A DNA stretch of 64,000 bases from Cyclobacterium plantarum. GTDB lineage: Bacteria > Bacteroidota > Bacteroidia > Cytophagales > Cyclobacteriaceae. The translations under genes were made by a program, and so were the position numbers. The notes under the pieces were generated by a model that did not search any database, was not told where the DNA came from, and was given only the letters and a program-made list of their open reading frames with translations. Numbering within the stretch: the stretch's first letter is position 1; each line of letters starts with the position of its first letter. This document shows, piece after piece, positions 52,935-64,000 of the stretch. The stretch covers positions 945,916 to 1,009,915 of the forward strand of contig NZ_JAANYN010000001.1 in assembly GCF_011290685.1 (NCBI RefSeq), in the 5' to 3' direction.

Positions 52935-53606
52935 TTATTTTTCTTTTTTCGTCAAAACTTCATCAATCAAACCATATTCTTTTGCAGCAGCAGCCCTCAT
53001 CCAGTAGTCTCTGTCGGAGTCTTTTTCAATCTCTTCAATGGATTTGCCGCTGTGGTTAGCAAGAATTTCGTACAGTTCTGTCCTCAATTCCAGTATTTGT
53101 TTTACAGTGATTTCCATGTCTTTTGATTGTCCCTGCATGCCCCCTGAAGGTTGGTGGATCATTATTCTGGAATGTGGCAATGCAGATCTTTTACCAGCTG
53201 CTCCACCGGCGAGCAATACAGCTCCCATAGAAGCGGCCAATCCAGTACATATTGTTCCTACTTCAGGATTTATGTATTGCATGGTGTCATAGATACCTAA
53301 ACCGGCATAGACCGATCCACCGGGGCTGTTGATGTAAAGCAAGATGTCTTTTTTGGAATCGACAGACTCCAAAAACAGGAGCTGGGCAGTGATAATATTG
53401 GCAATATGGTCGTCTACACCTGTTCCCAGGAATATGATCCTGTCCATGATCAGTCTGGAAAAGACATCGATTTCCCTGAAATTGGTAGGTCGCTCTTCGA
53501 TCACCGCACGGGTCATGTTTTCCACCGATTGTGTATATTGGTCAAAAGTATTGCCACTGATTCCCTGCCCTTTTACTGCGAATTTTCTAAATTCTTCTTT
53601 ATTCAT
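52935..53606 (-). CDS. clpP: ATP-dependent Clp protease proteolytic subunit ClpP
   Basis: 223 residues from the ATG at 53606 ([15 protein letters not shown]). The in-frame ATG at 53675 lies upstream of the tig terminator hairpin and adds an unlikely hydrophobic leader. The catalytic Ser is in [14 protein letters not shown], the His in [11 protein letters not shown] and the Asp in [30 protein letters not shown] forms the conserved strand of the S14 family. It forms tetradecameric rings with ClpX. Confidence 0.96.
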   Translation of the reverse strand: MNKEEFRKFAVKGQGISGNTFDQYTQSVENMTRAVIEERPTNFREIDVFSRLIMDRIIFLGTGVDDHIANIITAQLLFLESVDSKKDILLYINSPGGSVYAGLGIYDTMQYINPEVGTICTGLAASMGAVLLAGGAAGKRSALPHSRIMIHQPSGGMQGQSKDMEITVKQILELRTELYEILANHSGKSIEEIEKDSDRDYWMRAAAAKEYGLIDEVLTKKEK

Positions 53607-53629
53607 TTTCTGCTTTCTTAAGTATAATG

Positions 53630-53667
53630 ATACAAAAATAAAAAAAGCCCTTACAAAAGGACTTTTT
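53630..53667 (-). terminator. Terminator between tig and clpP
   Basis: On the minus strand AAAAAGTCCTT (53667-53657) pairs with AAGGGCTTTTT (53652-53642) over 11 positions with one wobble, around a TTGT loop. It is followed by a T-rich tail (opposite 53628-53641). Confidence 0.75.
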
Positions 53668-53688
53668 ATGAACAAATAATTTCTTTAA

Positions 53689-55017
53689 TTAGTTTTCAAG
53701 GAGTTCTTTAAACTTCTCAACTGCTATTTTCTCTTCTTTGATATCGACCTTGTTTTTTACAAAATCAAGGACTTTTTCATTCTGAACAGCTGTCAGCATT
53801 TGCATGTAATTTTTACCCTCATTGCCCTGCAGGTAATTTTGCAAAAACATATCCATATTCTCTTCCATTTGAGAGCCCATGCCAGAGGAAGCCAATTGCT
53901 CGCGAATCATTTCCTTGGTTTTTTCAATAACATCTTCATGTTCCGCCTTGATTTCATTTTCCTTTGCAATCTGGTTGGAGAGCAAAGACCAGGTCAGCTG
54001 CTTGGTATACGTTGGAAATTCTTTTTCTACATCCTCTTTGCTGAATTTACCTTCATTGGCCCGAACCAACCAATCTTTTAAAAACGCCTCCGGTAAATCC
54101 AGTTCATGATTGGCCACCAGGCTATCCTTGAGCTGTTCCTCATTGAACACTTTCACTTCTTTTTGGTAATTTTCAGTCAGAATCGATTTGATTTTTTCTA
54201 AAAACTCCTCTTCGGAGGAAACCTGATCCGGGCCAAAGACTTTGTCAAATAGCTCCTGGTTCAACTCAGCTTCTTCAGTGCGGTTGATATTCTGAACGGT
54301 GAAAGTGAAGTCGCCTGAAAGTTTCTCTGCATCTTCCTTGCTGATGTTCAATACTTCTGCCAAATCACCTTTGATCGCTTTAGAAGGATCAAATGAGATA
54401 ACATCTTCCTTTTTAACCCCTAAGAATTTTTTAAGTGAACGCCCGTCCAGTTCATTCAGAGGTAAAGAGAGCGTCTCCTCGTATGAACCATCAGCAGCTT
54501 TAAGGTCGCCATATAGAAAATCATTTTCTTCGCTGACCTCTGGATTGGTCATTTTACCGTATTGCTTTTTAATGTTGTCAAGAGCTTCATTTACTTCTTT
54601 GTCAGAAAGCTCTACCTGGTAGTTTTTAACATTCAGCTTTTGTTCCAGGTTCACATCAATCTTTTCTACAAAACCGATTTTATAGTCGAATTCAAATTCC
54701 TTTTGTTTTTTCCAATCAATGTTTTCGCTTTCAGCATCCTGAGGAATCGGATCCCCCAACACTTCAAAATCCTGCTCTTTCAGATAATCATTCAGGGATT
54801 TGGATAAAATGTTGTTGATTTCTTCTACCAAAACAGAAGTGCCATAGAGATTTTTCACCATTGCAAAGGGGGCTTTTCCAGGTCGGAAACCTTTGATATT
54901 GGATTTTTTGGCATAATCTTTTATTTTGGCATCTACTTTTTGTTGGTAATCAGCCTCATTGATTTTTATCTTGACCAAAGCCTCATTGGCAGCATGTTTG
55001 TCTAATGTAATTTCCAA
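53689..55017 (-). CDS. tig: Trigger factor
   Basis: 442 residues. The N-terminal ribosome-binding domain carries YAKKSNIKGFRPGKAPFAMV (the G-F-R-x-G-K-x-P signature, residues about 35-55). The middle region (about 150-245) replaces a classical FKBP domain with a diverged version, as in many Bacteroidota. The C-terminal helical arms run from about 260 to 442. It is a ribosome-associated chaperone at the polypeptide exit. It is the first of the minus-strand tig / clpP / clpX cluster, separated from clpP by a terminator. Confidence 0.95.
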   Translation of the reverse strand: MEITLDKHAANEALVKIKINEADYQQKVDAKIKDYAKKSNIKGFRPGKAPFAMVKNLYGTSVLVEEINNILSKSLNDYLKEQDFEVLGDPIPQDAESENIDWKKQKEFEFDYKIGFVEKIDVNLEQKLNVKNYQVELSDKEVNEALDNIKKQYGKMTNPEVSEENDFLYGDLKAADGSYEETLSLPLNELDGRSLKKFLGVKKEDVISFDPSKAIKGDLAEVLNISKEDAEKLSGDFTFTVQNINRTEEAELNQELFDKVFGPDQVSSEEEFLEKIKSILTENYQKEVKVFNEEQLKDSLVANHELDLPEAFLKDWLVRANEGKFSKEDVEKEFPTYTKQLTWSLLSNQIAKENEIKAEHEDVIEKTKEMIREQLASSGMGSQMEENMDMFLQNYLQGNEGKNYMQMLTAVQNEKVLDFVKNKVDIKEEKIAVEKFKELLEN

Positions 55018-55043
55018 GGGATCTGTATTTAATGTTTTCCAAT

Positions 55044-55089
55044 AACAAAAACCCTCAATCCTGACATTTTACAAGATCAAGATCGAGGG
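55044..55089 (-). terminator. Terminator downstream of tRNA-Leu
   Basis: On the minus strand CCCTCGATC (55089-55081) pairs with GATTGAGGG (55060-55052) over nine positions with one G-U, around a 20-nt loop, followed by TTTTTGTT. Confidence 0.75.
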
Positions 55090-55103
55090 ATTCTAAAAGG
55101 GTG

Positions 55104-55185
55104 TGCGGATGGAGGGACTCGAACCCCCATGCCTCGCGGCGCTAGATCCTAAGTCTAGTGCGTCTACCAATTTCGCCACATCCGC
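55104..55185 (-). tRNA. tRNA-Leu (anticodon TAG)
   Basis: An 82-nt class II tRNA on the minus strand. The acceptor GCGGATG pairs with CATCCGC with discriminator A. The anticodon stem CTAGA/TCTAG encloses loop CTTAGGA (anticodon TAG). A long variable arm (about CGCCGCGAGGCAT) and T-loop TTCGAGT follow. The CCA end is not encoded. It reads CUA/CUN codons. Confidence 0.96.
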
Positions 55186-55306
55186 AAAAGTAATAATAAG
55201 GGACAAGCTGTTTATTTTTGCTTATATCTTAATCTACCTGAAAATTTTCAGGTCTATTCAAAAGTGTAACCACTATTGAACGCATACCCTGTTTTTTACG
55301 TGGATG

Positions 55307-55336
55307 CAAAGGTAATCATCAATTTTAAAGTTTCAA
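55307..55336 (-). promoter_or_regulatory. Promoter of tRNA-Leu
   Basis: On the minus strand TTG (55336-55334), exactly 19 nt, then TACCTTTG (55314-55307) match the Bacteroidota consensus. The predicted start is near 55300, giving a leader of about 115 nt before the mature tRNA. Confidence 0.8.
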
Positions 55337-55415
55337 TAACTTGATCCAAAAAAATTACAAATATTACTTTCGGATTTGATTCCTTCGATAGGAATTATTT
55401 TATAACTTGTACCAT

Positions 55416-57635
55416 ATGATCAAAGTTGATATTGAAGAAGAGCGTAAGGAAATCCTGAAACGGTATCGCCGACTTTTGAAAGTCGCCAAGCCATTGCTCA
55501 AATCAGGTGATGCCAAATTGATCAAGAAAGCATTTAACGTGGCCAGTGAGGCACATAAAGAAATGCGAAGAAAATCAGGCGAGCCCTACATTTATCACCC
55601 TTTGGAGGTGGCCCTTGTTTGTGTGGAAGAAATTGGCCTGGGCACCACCAGTATAATTTCTGCTTTGCTTCATGATGTAGTGGAAGATACAGATCTTGAA
55701 TTGGAAGACATTGAAAAGGAGTTTGGTACCAAAGTGGCCCAAATAATAGATGGACTGACCAAGATTGCGGGTGTTTTTGACTACGGGACCTCCCAACAGG
55801 CGGAAAATTTCAGGAAAATGTTGATTACCTTATCGGATGATGTACGGGTAATACTGATTAAATTGGCCGACCGGCTAAACAACATGCGGACCCTGGATGC
55901 CATGCCCAGGCACAAGCAATTGAAAATTGCCTCCGAAACCAAGTTTCTATATGCCCCTTTGGCTCACAGGCTGGGCTTGTATTCCATTAAATCTGAACTG
56001 GAAGATTTACATTTAAAGTTCATGGACCAGGAGGCTTACGGATACATCGTCAAAAAAATCAAAGATTCGAGGATTTCAAGAAACAAGTTTATCAAAACCT
56101 TCATTGCCCCCATTGAAAGTGAATTGGAGGAACAAGGTTTTAAATTTGTAATCAAGGGCAGACCAAAATCTGTCTTTTCCATTTACAATAAAATGAAATC
56201 CCAAAACATCCCGTTTGAAGAGGTCTATGATTTGTTTGCAATCCGGATAATTATCGACACACCCTATGAAAATGAAAAGGCAGACTGCTGGCAGGTATAT
56301 TCCACGGTAACGGATTTTTACCGTCCCAATCCGGACCGGTTGAGGGATTGGATAAGCACACCAAGATCCAATGGTTATGAGTCCCTTCACACCACAGTAA
56401 TGAGTCAAACCGGACAATGGGTGGAAGTCCAGATTCGGACACAGCGCATGGATGATATAGCAGAGCGGGGTTATGCGGCACATTGGAAATACAAAGAAAA
56501 GGAAAATGCACCTGAAAAAGCGGCTGGAAGCCTGGATGAGTGGATCACACAGGTAAGAACTTTATTGGAAAACAATGACGGTTCTGCTATTGAATTCATG
56601 GATGATTTCAGGGGAAATCTGTTTCAGGAAGAGGTTTTTGTCTTCACCCCAAAGGGAGATTTAAAGGTATTGCCCTTTGGTGCTACAGCCCTGGATTTTG
56701 CTTTTGAGATTCACTCGGAAGTTGGCGCGAAATGCATTGGTGCAAAGGTCAATCAAAAATTGGTTTCCATAGGGCATAAATTAAAGAATGGAGATCAGGT
56801 AGAAATACTGACTTCGAATAAACAAAAACCTACTGAAGACTGGCTCAAATCGGTTGTAACCTCCAGAGCAAAAGCCAAAATTAAAGATGCCCTTAAAGAG
56901 GAAAAGAAGGGTTACATGTTGGATGGGAAAGAAATTGTCCAACGGAAGCTGAAGCAGATGAAAATTGATTTTTCATCGGAGGTGGTGGAGCAACTACGTG
57001 CCTTTTTTGAAACCAAGACCACAACTGAATTCTATTATAAAGTAGGTAGAGGGATCATTGATCCTACAGCGATCAAGACTTTCAGGGATTTTAAACAAAA
57101 GAAGAAATCCAGGAAAGTGCCAATGATGCATGTTACGGATGAAAAGTCTTTTACCAAAGAGATAAAAAATTTGAAGGGTCCCGAACATGATCAGCTATTG
57201 ATTGGGGAGGACATGGATGTGGTGGATTATGTATTGGCCAAATGTTGTAATCCCATACCCGGAGACGATGTATTTGGCTTTGTTACGGTAAATGAAGGGA
57301 TAAAAATTCATAGGACGGCCTGTCCCAATGCCCTTGAGTTACTTTCCAATCATGGAAATCGGGTTATTAAAGCCAGGTGGACAAGTCAGCAGCAAATTGC
57401 ATTTTTGGCGGGATTGAAAATAGTGGGAACCGACAGGGTTGGATTGATCAGTGATCTGACTAAAGTCATATCGAATGAATTAAAGGTAAACATGCGATCC
57501 ATAACCGTAGATTCGGATAGTGGAATTTTTGAAGGCAGCATCAAGTTATACGTACACAGTACCAATCACCTGGAAAATCTTATTGAAAACTTATCAAAGG
57601 TACCTGGCGTCTTAAAGGTGTCAAGGTTTGATTAA
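55416..57635 (+). CDS. Bifunctional (p)ppGpp synthetase/hydrolase (RelA/SpoT family)
   Basis: 739 residues from the ATG at 55416; an in-frame TTG three codons earlier is less likely. The order is: HD hydrolase domain ([30 protein letters not shown], residues about 45-200), RelA_SpoT synthetase domain ([38 protein letters not shown], about 240-350), TGS domain ([20 protein letters not shown], about 400-460), and a C-terminal ACT domain ([20 protein letters not shown], about 660-739). The HD motif is intact, so both synthesis and hydrolysis of the alarmone are expected. It is followed by fur and a STAS gene on the same strand. Confidence 0.95.
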   Translation: MIKVDIEEERKEILKRYRRLLKVAKPLLKSGDAKLIKKAFNVASEAHKEMRRKSGEPYIYHPLEVALVCVEEIGLGTTSIISALLHDVVEDTDLELEDIEKEFGTKVAQIIDGLTKIAGVFDYGTSQQAENFRKMLITLSDDVRVILIKLADRLNNMRTLDAMPRHKQLKIASETKFLYAPLAHRLGLYSIKSELEDLHLKFMDQEAYGYIVKKIKDSRISRNKFIKTFIAPIESELEEQGFKFVIKGRPKSVFSIYNKMKSQNIPFEEVYDLFAIRIIIDTPYENEKADCWQVYSTVTDFYRPNPDRLRDWISTPRSNGYESLHTTVMSQTGQWVEVQIRTQRMDDIAERGYAAHWKYKEKENAPEKAAGSLDEWITQVRTLLENNDGSAIEFMDDFRGNLFQEEVFVFTPKGDLKVLPFGATALDFAFEIHSEVGAKCIGAKVNQKLVSIGHKLKNGDQVEILTSNKQKPTEDWLKSVVTSRAKAKIKDALKEEKKGYMLDGKEIVQRKLKQMKIDFSSEVVEQLRAFFETKTTTEFYYKVGRGIIDPTAIKTFRDFKQKKKSRKVPMMHVTDEKSFTKEIKNLKGPEHDQLLIGEDMDVVDYVLAKCCNPIPGDDVFGFVTVNEGIKIHRTACPNALELLSNHGNRVIKARWTSQQQIAFLAGLKIVGTDRVGLISDLTKVISNELKVNMRSITVDSDSGIFEGSIKLYVHSTNHLENLIENLSKVPGVLKVSRFD

Positions 57636-57693
57636 ATACGGGAAGCACCCATATTCAAATAAGAACCGTATATTTGTAAAAAAAAATGAAAGT

Positions 57694-58191
57694 ATGGCTT
57701 CAAATGAAAGTCTTTACGAGAAGGTAAAGAAAATATTTACTGCCTATCTTGAAAACAAGAAGCTCAGGAAAACCCCCGAAAGGTATGCTATTTTGGAAGA
57801 GATCTACAGCAGGGGAGGGCATTTTGATGTTGAAGGGCTGTATATCAGTATGAAAAACAAAAATTACCGTGTAAGCAGGGCTACGGTTTATAATACGCTG
57901 GATCTTTTGGTTGAATGTGATTTGGTCACCAAGCACCAATTTGGAAAGAATTTGGCGCAATATGAAAAATCTTATGGCTATAAACAGCATGATCACCTCA
58001 TTTGTACTGAGTGCCACCAGGTTAAAGAATTTTGTGATCCCCGGATTCAAAATATTCAAAACACAGTGGGAGAGGTGCTAAATTTCAATATCATTCACCA
58101 TTCATTGCTGCTATATGGAAACTGCACTGATGAGAATTGTGAATTTAAACAAGAAAACTCAACAGAGAAAAATTTAAAATCAAGTCAATGA
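57694..58191 (+). CDS. Fur-family metal-dependent transcriptional regulator
   Basis: 165 residues from the ATG at 57694; a longer in-frame start would overlap the rel/spoT gene. The winged helix has [20 protein letters not shown] and [19 protein letters not shown]. The metal-binding region includes [17 protein letters not shown] and [12 protein letters not shown], with His/Cys ligands and a structural-zinc Cys pair (C-x-x-C). Which metal it senses (Fe, Zn or peroxide) is not resolved. It overlaps the STAS gene by 4 bp (ATGA). Confidence 0.9.
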   Translation: MASNESLYEKVKKIFTAYLENKKLRKTPERYAILEEIYSRGGHFDVEGLYISMKNKNYRVSRATVYNTLDLLVECDLVTKHQFGKNLAQYEKSYGYKQHDHLICTECHQVKEFCDPRIQNIQNTVGEVLNFNIIHHSLLLYGNCTDENCEFKQENSTEKNLKSSQ

Positions 58192-58532
58192 AAGCAACAT
58201 TTGAATCCTATATTGAGAACAAGACATTGGTTTTAAAAATCAAGGGGGATTTAATCGGAGATGAGTCTGGTCCTCACCTGGTAGGATTGGTTTCTGATGG
58301 TATTCAGGAAGGAGTCCAAACCTGTATTGTAGATCTCAGCCAAGTCAGGTATATCAGTTCCAGTGGTATTGGTGTTTTGATCACGATATTAACCAAAATG
58401 AGAAATAACGATGGGGAAGTTTACCTGACCTCACCCTCTGAACACGTGAAAAAATTGTTGATCATTACCAAGCTTAATAATATTTTTAATGTTTTTGACT
58501 CTTTGGAGGAAGCAGTGAATCAATCAAAATAG
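58188..58532 (+). CDS. STAS-domain anti-sigma-factor antagonist-like protein
   Basis: 114 residues, a single SpoIIAA-like STAS domain: [20 protein letters not shown] is the first strand. [20 protein letters not shown] carries the phosphorylatable Ser at the start of helix 2. [20 protein letters not shown] is the conserved end. Such proteins are switched by Ser kinases and control partner binding; no cognate kinase or sigma factor lies in the window. It is coupled to the Fur gene and lies 116 bp before purA. Confidence 0.9.
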   Translation: MKATFESYIENKTLVLKIKGDLIGDESGPHLVGLVSDGIQEGVQTCIVDLSQVRYISSSGIGVLITILTKMRNNDGEVYLTSPSEHVKKLLIITKLNNIFNVFDSLEEAVNQSK

Positions 58533-58624
58533 ACTTAAATATCATTTTTCTCCTAAATAAAAATCATCCGGGAGTTGTAAATTTTTACAATACTGGCAAT
58601 CTTCACGGCTGATTTGAATTTTAG

Positions 58625-59920
<1,296 letters not shown>

Positions 59921-59935
59921 CATTGCTTTTCTTTT

Positions 59936-59976
59936 AAAAAAGGCTTCTTTTAATATAATAAAGGAAGCCTTTTTTT
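59936..59976 (+). terminator. Rho-independent terminator of purA
   Basis: AAAAAAGGCTTC (59936-59947) pairs perfectly with GAAGCCTTTTTT (59964-59975) around an A+T-rich loop and continues into T residues. Confidence 0.9.
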
Positions 59977-60159
59977 ATTTATTTTTTATTTGCCTATCTT
60001 AACTACCGGATCCTGAAAGGCAGAAGTTTCCTCAACGTTATTTGATCTAAAAGCATAGGCATGTATGAAGAAAACCTTTTCCTCATCAAATGGCTTTTAG
60101 ATTTAAGGAGTTGTGTGAATTCAGCACCAGGTCAAAATTGTGATTTTCCGGATTGAAGC

Positions 60160-62484
60160 ATGCCTAAAATATATCTGTTTGTTCTTCTTCAGGTTGTTGC
60201 GCTTATTTCACCTTTTAGGGTGTGGAGCCAGCAGGGATTTCCTTATTGTGAATCATTTCAGGATGAAATAGAAAGGGACCAAACCATATTTGGAGGGGAT
60301 GCCCGGTTACGCGATGGGGTGTTGCGACTAACCGAGGCGGTGATGGAACAAAGTGGATACGTTTACATTGATATTCCTTTTTCTTCAAGTTTTGGGGTTA
60401 AAGCATCTTTTGAATATTTCAGTTATGGTGGAGACGGTGCTGATGGGTTAACTGTGTTTCTGTTTGATGGGGCCAGCAATTTTTTTGCCCCCGGAGGTTT
60501 TGGGGGCTCTCTGGGATATGCTCCGAGAATTGGAGGGACAGGTTTAACCCGTGCTTATATGGGAATTGGATTTGACAGTTTTGGCAATTTTGGCAATAAT
60601 TCAGAAGGCAAGATTGGGGGCTTCCCTGGCCCGGCCAGCCAGCTTCATCCTAATAGTGTAGTGGTAAGGGGGCCGGGGCATGCATCGGATGGTTATCGGT
60701 TTATTGCCGGGGTGAAAACAAATGAAGGTGGAGTTTTTGGATTGCCGGAGGACCAGCGTTTCACCATAAGCTCTGGAGGGATTGGAACCAGAAGGGTCAC
60801 CGATCCAGATCAACCCGGGTACCGGAAAGTCATCGTCAAGTTGCGGCCAAAAAACCCAGGTATAGGTTTCCATCTGGATGTAGAGCTGATTTTTACAACT
60901 GTCAGGGGAAACCCAAGACAAATTAGCCTGTTGGAGAATGTAGACTATCCTTATCCCGCACCCGAAACCTTGAAAATTGGATTTGCAGCTTCTACAGGAG
61001 GGCAGACCAATATCCACGAAATACGCAATTTACTGGTTGAAGTTGCTGATGAAGATAATCTGGAAAATCCTATAGCTGCTCCTTTGGAAAACATGGTCGT
61101 CTGCCTGGGCCAGGAAAATTTTCTGGAAGTACCTGGTGATTTGATCAGTTTACCCAATGAAAATTCCAGGATCAGTTGTATGAATTTCTTTGAAACCATG
61201 GAGGATATTTCTGAATTTAATGAGGACCCCTGCCTGCATGAGGACTGCGAAGAAAAGGTTGTTAGTTTTCAGGGAGGAGATTTTAAATACCTTGGGCAGG
61301 AGGGGTACTTTTCATTCACTCCAAATGAAGGGTTTAATGGCGATCAGGTACAAATTTTTTACACTATTACCGATAATTACGGTAAAACATCAGCCGGTGA
61401 TCCACTCATTCTCAATGTCAACGAAGTTCCGGAACCGCTAACTGTTTTCATCAACGACCTTCCCTTAGACTCCCTTTCCGCATGTCCCGGAGATGAAGTG
61501 GAGTTGAGCATGTATTCTGGGGAGGAAATTTCTTCCTTTGAATGGTTACTTGACGGGCAGTTCCTTCAGGGTGAAAACGCCCCTGACCTTACCCTTACCG
61601 GTCCGGGAAGTTATCAGGCACGTGCCATCTCCCAACAAGGATGCCCTTTGGTTTCAGACCCCATTGAAATAGCCTTTCCGGATTTTCCGGAATTGGAAAT
61701 ACCTGGAACCATATTCGTTTGCCAGCCAGATCTTTTTCCGGATATCAGGACTTATATTTCAGCATATGATGGCGAATTGTTTGATTACCAGGTGGAAGAT
61801 GAGTTGGGAAATGCTTTTGTAAACGAAGCGATTACTCAGATCAATTTGGAGGGCTTGTATTTTTTACGTGTAAGACCTAAAGAAATTGATTGTTGGTCTG
61901 ATCCGGTAACCTTCAGGTTAAGTGTTCCTGACGAGCCATTGGCAGCATCCTTTGATTATGTTCTCAATGCTACAGGACTTAAGGATGAGGCTCCGGATGG
62001 GATTTTAGCAGATGACAGAATTCGCTTTCTGGATCAGTCTACCGGTACTCCCCGAAACTGGCATTGGGATTTTGGAGATGGCAATACCAGCAATCAGAGG
62101 TCTCCGGCGCATGTATTTGGAGATAAGGGAGAGTTCTTGGTGACACTTACAGTCCAAACGGGTCCTGATTGTGAGGCAAGTTATCAAATGGTGATAACCA
62201 TTACCCGAACCTACCGGGTCATGTTCCCTTCCGGGTTTACCCCGACAAGGGAAGAGGATAATTTCTTTGTTCCAAAGACCAAAGGGATTGCTGAAATGGA
62301 TTTGAAGGTTTTCAGTGCCTGGGGGGAGTTTTTATTCCAGACCACTGATCTTAATGGGAATGGTTGGGACGGTAATCTAAATGGGGCTCCCCTTCCTCCC
62401 GGTACTTACGTTTACAGGGCAGATTTTGAAACTACAAGAGGAGAGCAAGTAACCCGTTCCGGAAAATTTCTTTTGATAAGGTGA
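60160..62484 (+). CDS. Secreted lectin-like/PKD adhesin with gliding-motility C-terminal (CHU_C) domain
   Basis: 774 residues. The signal peptide (residues 1-23, ending FRVWSQ) is followed by a bacterial L-type-lectin-like module (residues about 25-290: SFEYFSYGGDGADGLTVFLF, GIGFDSFGNFGNNSEGKIGG). Ig-like beta regions (about 300-590) and a PKD domain (WHWDFGDGNTSNQRSPAHVF, about 625-690) come next. The C-terminal CHU_C domain has FPSGFTPTREEDNFFVPKTK and GWDGNLNGAPLPPGTYVYRA, which routes proteins through the type IX secretion system. It probably binds carbohydrate on the cell surface. Its TGA overlaps the GTG of the porP/sprF gene. Confidence 0.88.
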   Translation: MPKIYLFVLLQVVALISPFRVWSQQGFPYCESFQDEIERDQTIFGGDARLRDGVLRLTEAVMEQSGYVYIDIPFSSSFGVKASFEYFSYGGDGADGLTVFLFDGASNFFAPGGFGGSLGYAPRIGGTGLTRAYMGIGFDSFGNFGNNSEGKIGGFPGPASQLHPNSVVVRGPGHASDGYRFIAGVKTNEGGVFGLPEDQRFTISSGGIGTRRVTDPDQPGYRKVIVKLRPKNPGIGFHLDVELIFTTVRGNPRQISLLENVDYPYPAPETLKIGFAASTGGQTNIHEIRNLLVEVADEDNLENPIAAPLENMVVCLGQENFLEVPGDLISLPNENSRISCMNFFETMEDISEFNEDPCLHEDCEEKVVSFQGGDFKYLGQEGYFSFTPNEGFNGDQVQIFYTITDNYGKTSAGDPLILNVNEVPEPLTVFINDLPLDSLSACPGDEVELSMYSGEEISSFEWLLDGQFLQGENAPDLTLTGPGSYQARAISQQGCPLVSDPIEIAFPDFPELEIPGTIFVCQPDLFPDIRTYISAYDGELFDYQVEDELGNAFVNEAITQINLEGLYFLRVRPKEIDCWSDPVTFRLSVPDEPLAASFDYVLNATGLKDEAPDGILADDRIRFLDQSTGTPRNWHWDFGDGNTSNQRSPAHVFGDKGEFLVTLTVQTGPDCEASYQMVITITRTYRVMFPSGFTPTREEDNFFVPKTKGIAEMDLKVFSAWGEFLFQTTDLNGNGWDGNLNGAPLPPGTYVYRADFETTRGEQVTRSGKFLLIR

Positions 62485-63509
62485 TAAAATGGATGTGCAT
62501 ATCGGCCCTTATTTTGTTTGGACTGTTTTTCCAACAGTTGAAGGCACAGGACATGCAGTTTTCCCAATTTTATGCAGCACCAATTTATTTGAATCCTGCA
62601 TTCACAGGAAGCACCGAATGGACGAGAATTGGGGTTAATTACAGAAATCAATGGCCTGGGCTAGATCATAGTTTCAATACATTTTCTGCTTATTTTGACC
62701 ATTTCATCGACCACAGAAACAGCGGAATTGGGGTAATCGCTAACGGAACCCGGGATACCTTTGCCCAACTGCAAAATATGGAAATTGGGTTGACTTATGC
62801 TTACCGGCTTCGATTGGGGGAAGAGAAATTTTTGCATGCCGGTTTTCAGGCCAGTTTTGTAAATAGGAATGTGAATGTAGAAAGCATTATCCTTGGAACA
62901 CAGTTGGACATTGACAGGGGAATCGTAGTAGGAGAAGGAATCAACTGGGTTACGGATGTCAGCCAGAGGAGTCATGAGGATATCAATGCAGGTTTATACT
63001 ATTATGATGATAAATTTTGGCTGGGACTGGCAGCACATCATCTCACCAGGCCCTACACCTCATTTCTCCAAATGGATGAAAACCGGCTTCCTATCCGGTA
63101 TGCTGTTCACGGTGGAGTAACTTTTGATATATTTAGCCCGGGCATCGGTGATGTGATCAACAATACCTTACAGGAAAGAACCCTGTCTTTGGCCTTCAAT
63201 TATAAAAGACAGGGACTTTTTGACCAACTTGATTTGGGGGCAGAATTATTTTATGCCCCGGTAATGGTAGGCATGTGGTACAGGGGATTGCCAACAAAGA
63301 ACGCCTTGCCCAACAATGAAGCCTTGATTGCCTTATTGGGATTTTCATTGCCCAACGATCTGCAAATAGGATACAGCTATGATTTTACCATTTCCAAGTT
63401 AGGCTGGAGGAATTCAGGAGGGGCCCACGAGGTATCGGTACGCTATACTTTTCGCAATTATAAAACAGGGAAAAAGCATGATAGGGACATTCCCGGATTC
63501 AAATATTAG
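62481..63509 (+). CDS. PorP/SprF-family type IX secretion membrane protein
   Basis: 342 residues, read from GTG 62481, which overlaps the stop of the preceding gene (GTGA). An internal ATG at 62493 would shorten the signal peptide. The signal (ISALILFGLFFQQLKAQ) is followed by the family hallmark DMQFSQFYAAPIYLNPAFTG. Amphipathic strands of an outer-membrane beta-barrel follow, ending in VSVRYTFRNYKTGKKHDRDI. Each PorP/SprF protein typically anchors or exports a specific CHU_C partner, here the adhesin directly upstream. Confidence 0.93.
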   Translation: MIKWMCISALILFGLFFQQLKAQDMQFSQFYAAPIYLNPAFTGSTEWTRIGVNYRNQWPGLDHSFNTFSAYFDHFIDHRNSGIGVIANGTRDTFAQLQNMEIGLTYAYRLRLGEEKFLHAGFQASFVNRNVNVESIILGTQLDIDRGIVVGEGINWVTDVSQRSHEDINAGLYYYDDKFWLGLAAHHLTRPYTSFLQMDENRLPIRYAVHGGVTFDIFSPGIGDVINNTLQERTLSLAFNYKRQGLFDQLDLGAELFYAPVMVGMWYRGLPTKNALPNNEALIALLGFSLPNDLQIGYSYDFTISKLGWRNSGGAHEVSVRYTFRNYKTGKKHDRDIPGFKY

Positions 63510-63705
63510 CAATAATTGACAGCTCAATTAAAGCTTATATTTTTTTCTACCTGACAGTCAGATAATTTGAACCATTTCCTTACTTTTATTTGTTATCTCC
63601 ATTGTGAAATGGAAAAAAGATATCATCTTTGTGATCCCAAACGGGGGAATAGGTTGACATGGAGAATTAGGGTTTAAAAAGTTTTAAATTTTATTTCCAG
63701 AAATT

Positions 63706-63735
63706 TTGCCAGAGTGAGAAAGTTAATTACCTTTG
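63706..63735 (+). promoter_or_regulatory. rrn operon promoter
   Basis: TTG (63706-63708), exactly 19 nt, then TACCTTTG (63728-63735) give a perfect TTG-N19-TANNTTTG. The predicted start is near 63742, about 200 nt before the 16S 5' end. The preceding 63510-63700 interval after the porP/sprF gene is A+T-rich and shows no gene. Confidence 0.85.
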
Positions 63736-63825
63736 CACTCCCTTACGGAAAGCGGTCTTAAAGAGGCGGCATGAAAGTAAGTCAAAACCGGTGGTAAGCG
63801 TAAGGTTTACCAGAAACCGGACTAA

Positions 63826-63836
63826 GTTCTTTGAAG
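63826..63836 (+). promoter_or_regulatory. boxA-like antitermination element in the rrn leader
   Basis: GTTCTTTGAAG in the 16S leader resembles the boxA element (G/T-C/T-TCTTTRA) that recruits Nus factors to rRNA operons. It lies about 85 nt downstream of the predicted transcription start and about 105 nt before the 16S 5' end. Confidence 0.5.
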
Positions 63837-63939
63837 TTTTGTCAGACATTAAATAAGCAAAAAATTATTTCTTTGAGCCCAGAGACACAAATTGGGGATG
63901 ATTTTCCGAGAGGGGAATCAGGAACCACACACAAACTTT

Positions 63940-64000
<61 letters not shown>

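Overview
The window comes from a Bacteroidota chromosome, most likely a Cytophagales member of the Cyclobacteriaceae type. Three lines of evidence support this. All three stable-RNA promoters match the Bacteroidota sigma consensus TTG-N19-TANNTTTG exactly. There are type IX secretion hallmarks: a gliding-motility-type C-terminal domain next to a PorP/SprF protein. The 16S rRNA 5' end at the right edge of the window fits. Neither tRNA gene encodes its CCA end.

Left part (1 to about 7.25 kb) is an accessory, visibly A+T-richer region. It contains small gene cassettes: a secreted orphan protein, a zeta-type toxin pair, and a TlpA-like lipoprotein. These are separated by palindromic sites (1335-1472, 1943-1996, 2767-2904) whose outer boxes behave like integron attC cores. 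Each cassette begins with GTTATGGG, GTTGTGGGTA or (G)TTGTGCAAA and ends with the reverse complement of its own first bases. No integrase is visible. The third cassette ends exactly where a remnant of an IS91-family transposase starts. RsgA follows, then gene debris: a decapitated Crp/Fnr regulator, a chimeric ORF made of two broken genes, and a truncated cyclase.

From about 7.25 kb onward the content is chromosomal. It includes a maleylpyruvate-isomerase-like protein, tRNA-Ala, recR, clpS, a sodium symporter, an undecaprenyl-phosphate sugar transferase, an alkyltransferase-like protein with mscS, and an SDR. The threonine operon thrABC (14.8-19.5 kb) is preceded by a 39-residue Thr/Ile-rich leader peptide overlapping a hairpin, which is a ThrL-type attenuator. 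It is followed by a class IV aminotransferase translationally coupled to a sulfotransferase-like P-loop protein, and by a degenerate phosphohexomutase-like protein that lacks the catalytic half.

From 25.5 to 35.2 kb is an amino-sugar/glycoasparagine block: a ROK repressor and a NagB-PIG-L fusion on the minus strand, with glycosylasparaginase and cutC divergent from them. A perfect 24-bp palindrome lies in the shared promoter region. A ROK kinase, a vanadium-haloperoxidase-like protein and a flavin amine oxidase follow on the minus strand.

From 36 to 59.9 kb are mostly housekeeping genes: an AddAB-like helicase/nuclease pair, a membrane signalling protein with a DHp-like helix and REC domain but no ATPase domain, the mlaEFD lipid transporter, aconitase, a QueD-like protein, lpxB, clpX, clpP, tig, tRNA-Leu, rel/spoT, fur, a STAS protein and purA. 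The window closes with a secreted lectin-like/PKD/CHU_C adhesin coupled to its PorP/SprF partner, and then the start of an rrn operon (promoter, leader, first about 61 nt of 16S).
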